Shown here: positions 6,086-8,393 of the stretch, piece after piece
Numbering within the stretch: position 1 is the first letter of the stretch
Layout of the letters: every line of letters begins with the position of its first letter
Origin: DASUFH01 sp036274645
GTDB taxonomy: Bacteria > Acidobacteriota > Terriglobia > 20CM-2-55-15
Length of the DNA: 8,393 nucleotides
Assembly: GCA_036274645.1 (NCBI GenBank)
Contig: DASUFH010000438.1
Coordinates: forward strand, 1-8,393
Direction of reading: 5' to 3'
Notes under the pieces: model-generated
Told to the model about the DNA's origin: nothing
Database searches by the model: none
Seen by the model: the letters and a program-made list of their open reading frames with translations, nothing else
Program-made: the position numbers and the translations under genes

Positions 6086-8145
6086 TTGTTCTCGATCAGG
6101 ATCGATTGCAGGATTTCGGGCAGGTCACAAGCCGCGAGTGGCTTGAAACCAACGGCATCGGCGGCTTCGCTTCATCCACCGTCGCCGGGTTGAACACGCG
6201 CCGGTACCACGGACTGTTGATTGCCGCGCTGCGCCCGCCGACGGGGCGCGTGGCGCTGCTTTCCAAAATCGAAGAAACCCTCGTCGTCGACGGGCAGCGC
6301 TACGATATCGGGTCCAATCAATACGCCGGCGCCGTGCATCCGCGGGGTTATCTTTATCTGGAAAGCTTCCGGCTGGATCCGTTTCCGATATGCACCTTTC
6401 GGGTGGAAGGCGTGCAGATCGAGAAGTCGGTCTTCCTTGTTGCGAACGAAAACACCGTCGTCATTCAGTATCGGATATCGGGTCAGAACGGCCGCGCAGT
6501 TTCGCTGGAGATCCGTCCGCTGATTGCGTTCCGCGACTACCACTCGCTGACCCGGGAGAACGCGGCGTTGGATGCGCGTGTCGAGATTCACGACCCGCAG
6601 CTTGCCTCGGTACGTCCCTATAACGACCATCCGCGCCTGTACCTGGCGCACAACGCCGGCGCCGTCGGCGCGCAGGGGTATTGGTACCGGAACTTCGAAT
6701 ACGCCCGGGAGCGAGAGCGGGGGCTCGATTGTGTCGAGGATCTGTTCAATCCACTCACACTCCACTTTGACCTCTCGACGCGCAGTCAGGGCGCCGTGAT
6801 TGCTTCGACCGCGGCTCCGTCGATTGCAGACGCCGGGCGTTTGCGCAAGGCGGAAGTCCGGCGCCGAGCCCGAACCGTCGCGCCGCTGGCCGGGCAGGGA
6901 AACCTTGTCGAGACTCTGGCGGCCGCGGCCGATCAATACATTGTCAGTCGCGGCGATCAAAAGACCGTGATTGCCGGATATCCGTGGTTCACCGACTGGG
7001 GGCGCGACACCATGATTGCCCTGTCCGGACTCACGCTGACGACCGGAAGACACGATGTCGCCGAGAGCATTCTTGTGGAGTTTGCTCGCCATGTCGATCG
7101 CGGCATGCTGCCGAATCGCTTCCCTGATGACGGAGAGGCGCCCGAATACAACACGATCGATGCGACGTTGTGGTACTTCGAGGCGGTGCGCGCGTTGATC
7201 GAGCATACGGGAAAGTATGCGTTTGCGCTGTCGGAGCTCTACCCCACGCTGAAACAGATCATCGACTGGCACGTCCGGGGCACGCGGTACGGCATCCATA
7301 TGGATGAGGACGGGCTTGTCGAGTCCACGGACGCAGGTGTGCAACTGACCTGGATGGACGCGAAGATCGGCGACTGGGTCGTTACGCCCAGAAACGGTAA
7401 GGCCGTCGAGATTCAGGCGCTCTGGTACAACGCGCTGCGAACTATCCAGGACATCGCTCGAAGAGCCGGCGATGTCGCTGACGCCGAGCGTTATCGAGCC
7501 CTCGCGGACATGGCCCGGCGCAGTTTCAACGATCAGTTCTGGAATGAGGACACGGGCCATCTCTACGACGTTGTCGGCAGGGAATCCAAAGACGGGACGA
7601 TGCGGCCAAATCAGATTCTTGCCGTCAGCCTGTGTCACTCCATGCTCGAACGCCGGCGGGCCAGAGCCGTGGTAGATGCGGTTGAGCGCGATCTCTTCAC
7701 CCCGTATGGCTTACGCAGTCTTGCGCCTTCCGATCCCCAGTATCGGAGACGATACGAGGGCGACCCTGTCGCGCGTGACAGCGCCTACCATCAGGGTCCG
7801 GTCTGGGCGTGGTTGCTCGGCCCGTTTATCGACGCATACCTCAAGGTAAACGGCCGCAGCCGAAAGCCGATGGGGCAGGCGCGGCGCTGGCTTTCCACGA
7901 TGGAGTCGCATCTGGGCGAGGAAGGATTGGGCCACGTGTCGGAGATCTTCGATGGCGATGCGCCGCACCGTCCGCGAGGATGTTTTGCCCAGGCCTGGAG
8001 TGTCGCTGAAATCCTCCGGGCTGTCGTCGAGAACGGCCTCGCAGGCGAGCCCGGAACACTCCGACGCAGGCGCGAAACGCGGGGGGAGCTGGTTGAAGAA
8101 GAGATACACACCCCTGATTCACGCGGAAACGTCTCGACTTCCTGA
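6082..8145 (+). CDS. GH133 amylo-alpha-1,6-glucosidase / glycogen debranching enzyme
   Basis: 687 residues from the ATG that overlaps the NDH-2 stop (ATGA). An in-frame extension upstream to 5890 is rejected because it only shadows the NDH-2 gene. Seen: an N-terminal beta-rich domain at about 1-225, opening with the typical WLETNGIGGFASSTVAGLNTRRYHG-like signature (residues about 20-43), and a C-terminal (alpha/alpha)6 glucosidase domain at about 260-650. Conserved blocks are GYPWFTDWGRD at 299-309, QLTWMDAK at 421-428 (acidic catalytic-region residue Asp426), EIQALWYN at 443-450, YHQGPVW at 569-575, and CFAQAWSVAE near the end. Family knowledge: it hydrolyses single alpha-1,6-linked glucose stubs of limit dextrin, releasing free glucose. 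There is no 4-alpha-glucanotransferase domain as in the eukaryotic bifunctional enzyme, so another enzyme must shorten the branches first. No signal peptide: cytoplasmic. The last 35 residues are charged and poorly conserved looking. Free glucose would feed the dehydrogenase encoded first in the operon. Confidence 0.94.
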   Translation: MIVLDQDRLQDFGQVTSREWLETNGIGGFASSTVAGLNTRRYHGLLIAALRPPTGRVALLSKIEETLVVDGQRYDIGSNQYAGAVHPRGYLYLESFRLDPFPICTFRVEGVQIEKSVFLVANENTVVIQYRISGQNGRAVSLEIRPLIAFRDYHSLTRENAALDARVEIHDPQLASVRPYNDHPRLYLAHNAGAVGAQGYWYRNFEYARERERGLDCVEDLFNPLTLHFDLSTRSQGAVIASTAAPSIADAGRLRKAEVRRRARTVAPLAGQGNLVETLAAAADQYIVSRGDQKTVIAGYPWFTDWGRDTMIALSGLTLTTGRHDVAESILVEFARHVDRGMLPNRFPDDGEAPEYNTIDATLWYFEAVRALIEHTGKYAFALSELYPTLKQIIDWHVRGTRYGIHMDEDGLVESTDAGVQLTWMDAKIGDWVVTPRNGKAVEIQALWYNALRTIQDIARRAGDVADAERYRALADMARRSFNDQFWNEDTGHLYDVVGRESKDGTMRPNQILAVSLCHSMLERRRARAVVDAVERDLFTPYGLRSLAPSDPQYRRRYEGDPVARDSAYHQGPVWAWLLGPFIDAYLKVNGRSRKPMGQARRWLSTMESHLGEEGLGHVSEIFDGDAPHRPRGCFAQAWSVAEILRAVVENGLAGEPGTLRRRRETRGELVEEEIHTPDSRGNVSTS

Positions 8146-8224
8146 AAAACGTGACCCCAATTGCCGACAGCCTTGGCCGGTGAATCTCAGGTTTAGGTCC
8201 GCTTTACACGACAAAAGCATTGTT

Positions 8225-8281
8225 GGTCCCCGTCCCCTTGTAGGGGCGGTCTATGACCGCCCCTGGAGTTTGGAGGGGACC
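8225..8281. repeat. Compound palindrome: 10-bp hairpin nested inside a 7-bp outer stem
   Basis: The inner arms AGGGGCGGTC (8242-8251) and GACCGCCCCT (8255-8264) are perfect around a TAT loop. The outer arms GGTCCCC (8225-8231) and GGGGACC (8275-8281) are also perfect. A competing small hairpin, CCCCT-TGT-AGGGG (8234-8246), shares the left inner arm. The arrangement resembles short dispersed palindromic repeats found between genes in many GC-rich bacteria. It lies 80 bases after the debranching-enzyme stop and might also end that transcript, but no U-tract follows. Confidence 0.7.
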
Positions 8282-8300
8282 TGGAAATGGTTCCGCTGTT

Positions 8301-8393
8301 GTGTGGGTGGGAAGCCCACCGGGGGAAGGTCTCAGTCAGACCACCCGAAGCCAAGGCAGGGAGCGGAGGTGAGGTTGCGAGGTGAAGCGATAG
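8301..8393 (+). mobile_element. Possible 5' end of a group II intron, cut by the window edge
   Basis: The segment begins GTGTG, matching the group II 5' consensus GUGYG. It continues with stem-loops GGTGGG-AAG-CCCACC (8306-8320) and GGTCT-CAGTC-AGACC (8328-8342), then a purine-rich GAAGCC / GGAGGTGAGG stretch of the sort seen in domain I of bacterial group II introns. No reverse transcriptase or domain V can be seen because the window stops at 8393. It could instead be an unrelated structured RNA or a repeat remnant. Confidence 0.3.

Noticed and set aside
6172..7638. 488-residue open frame antisense to the debranching enzyme
   Set aside because: It lies entirely opposite a well-conserved GH133 gene, has no recognisable domain and reflects the GC-rich codon pattern of the real gene.
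8287..8385. 32-residue open frame starting MVPLLCGWEAH near the right edge
   Set aside because: No ribosome site, and it overlaps the structured segment suspected to be an intron end; its coding look may come from that RNA's sequence.
1..8393. CRISPR array, tRNA or rRNA genes
   Set aside because: No regularly spaced direct repeats, cloverleaf or conserved rRNA segments were seen in the window.

Overview
The window is a GC-rich, gene-dense piece of bacterial chromosome carrying seven well-supported protein genes and no tRNA or rRNA. Signal peptides, an outer-membrane barrel protein and a periplasmic DsbA-like protein point to a diderm bacterium. The mix of haloarchaea-like glucose dehydrogenase, type II NADH dehydrogenase and GH133 debranching enzyme would suit an Acidobacteriota-like lineage, but that placement is inference from general resemblance and not a demonstrated assignment.

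Left part (15-3334, minus strand): four genes for exported or envelope proteins, read right to left. They are a small outer-membrane beta-barrel protein (2708-3334), a membrane-anchored DsbA/thioredoxin-like protein with a CPFC motif (1867-2634), a 132-residue secreted protein with two cysteines (1413-1811), and a secreted von Willebrand factor A protein with a C-terminal coiled coil (15-1199). Gaps are 73, 55 and 213 bases. A hairpin lies in the last gap, so the VWA gene may be its own unit.

Middle (3335-3608): a 274-base divergent intergenic region that must hold the control signals for both arms. It contains a perfect TTCCTG-T-CAGGAA dyad and a smaller CGCGC/GCGCG dyad.

Right part (3609-8145, plus strand): three genes joined by two ATGA stop/start overlaps: glucose 1-dehydrogenase (medium-chain, zinc type), type II NAD(P)H:quinone oxidoreductase, and GH133 amylo-alpha-1,6-glucosidase (glycogen debranching). 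Read as a pathway, the debranching enzyme frees glucose from branch points, the dehydrogenase oxidises it to gluconolactone, and the quinone oxidoreductase passes the electrons to the respiratory quinone pool. Both Rossmann enzymes lack an obvious acidic residue at the end of the second beta strand of the nucleotide fold, which leaves NADPH open as the shared carrier.

Right edge (8146-8393): non-coding. It holds a compound palindrome (8225-8281) that looks like a dispersed repeat. From about 8301 there is a GTGTG followed by short stem-loops, which may be the 5' end of a group II intron cut off by the window edge. This is the most speculative call.
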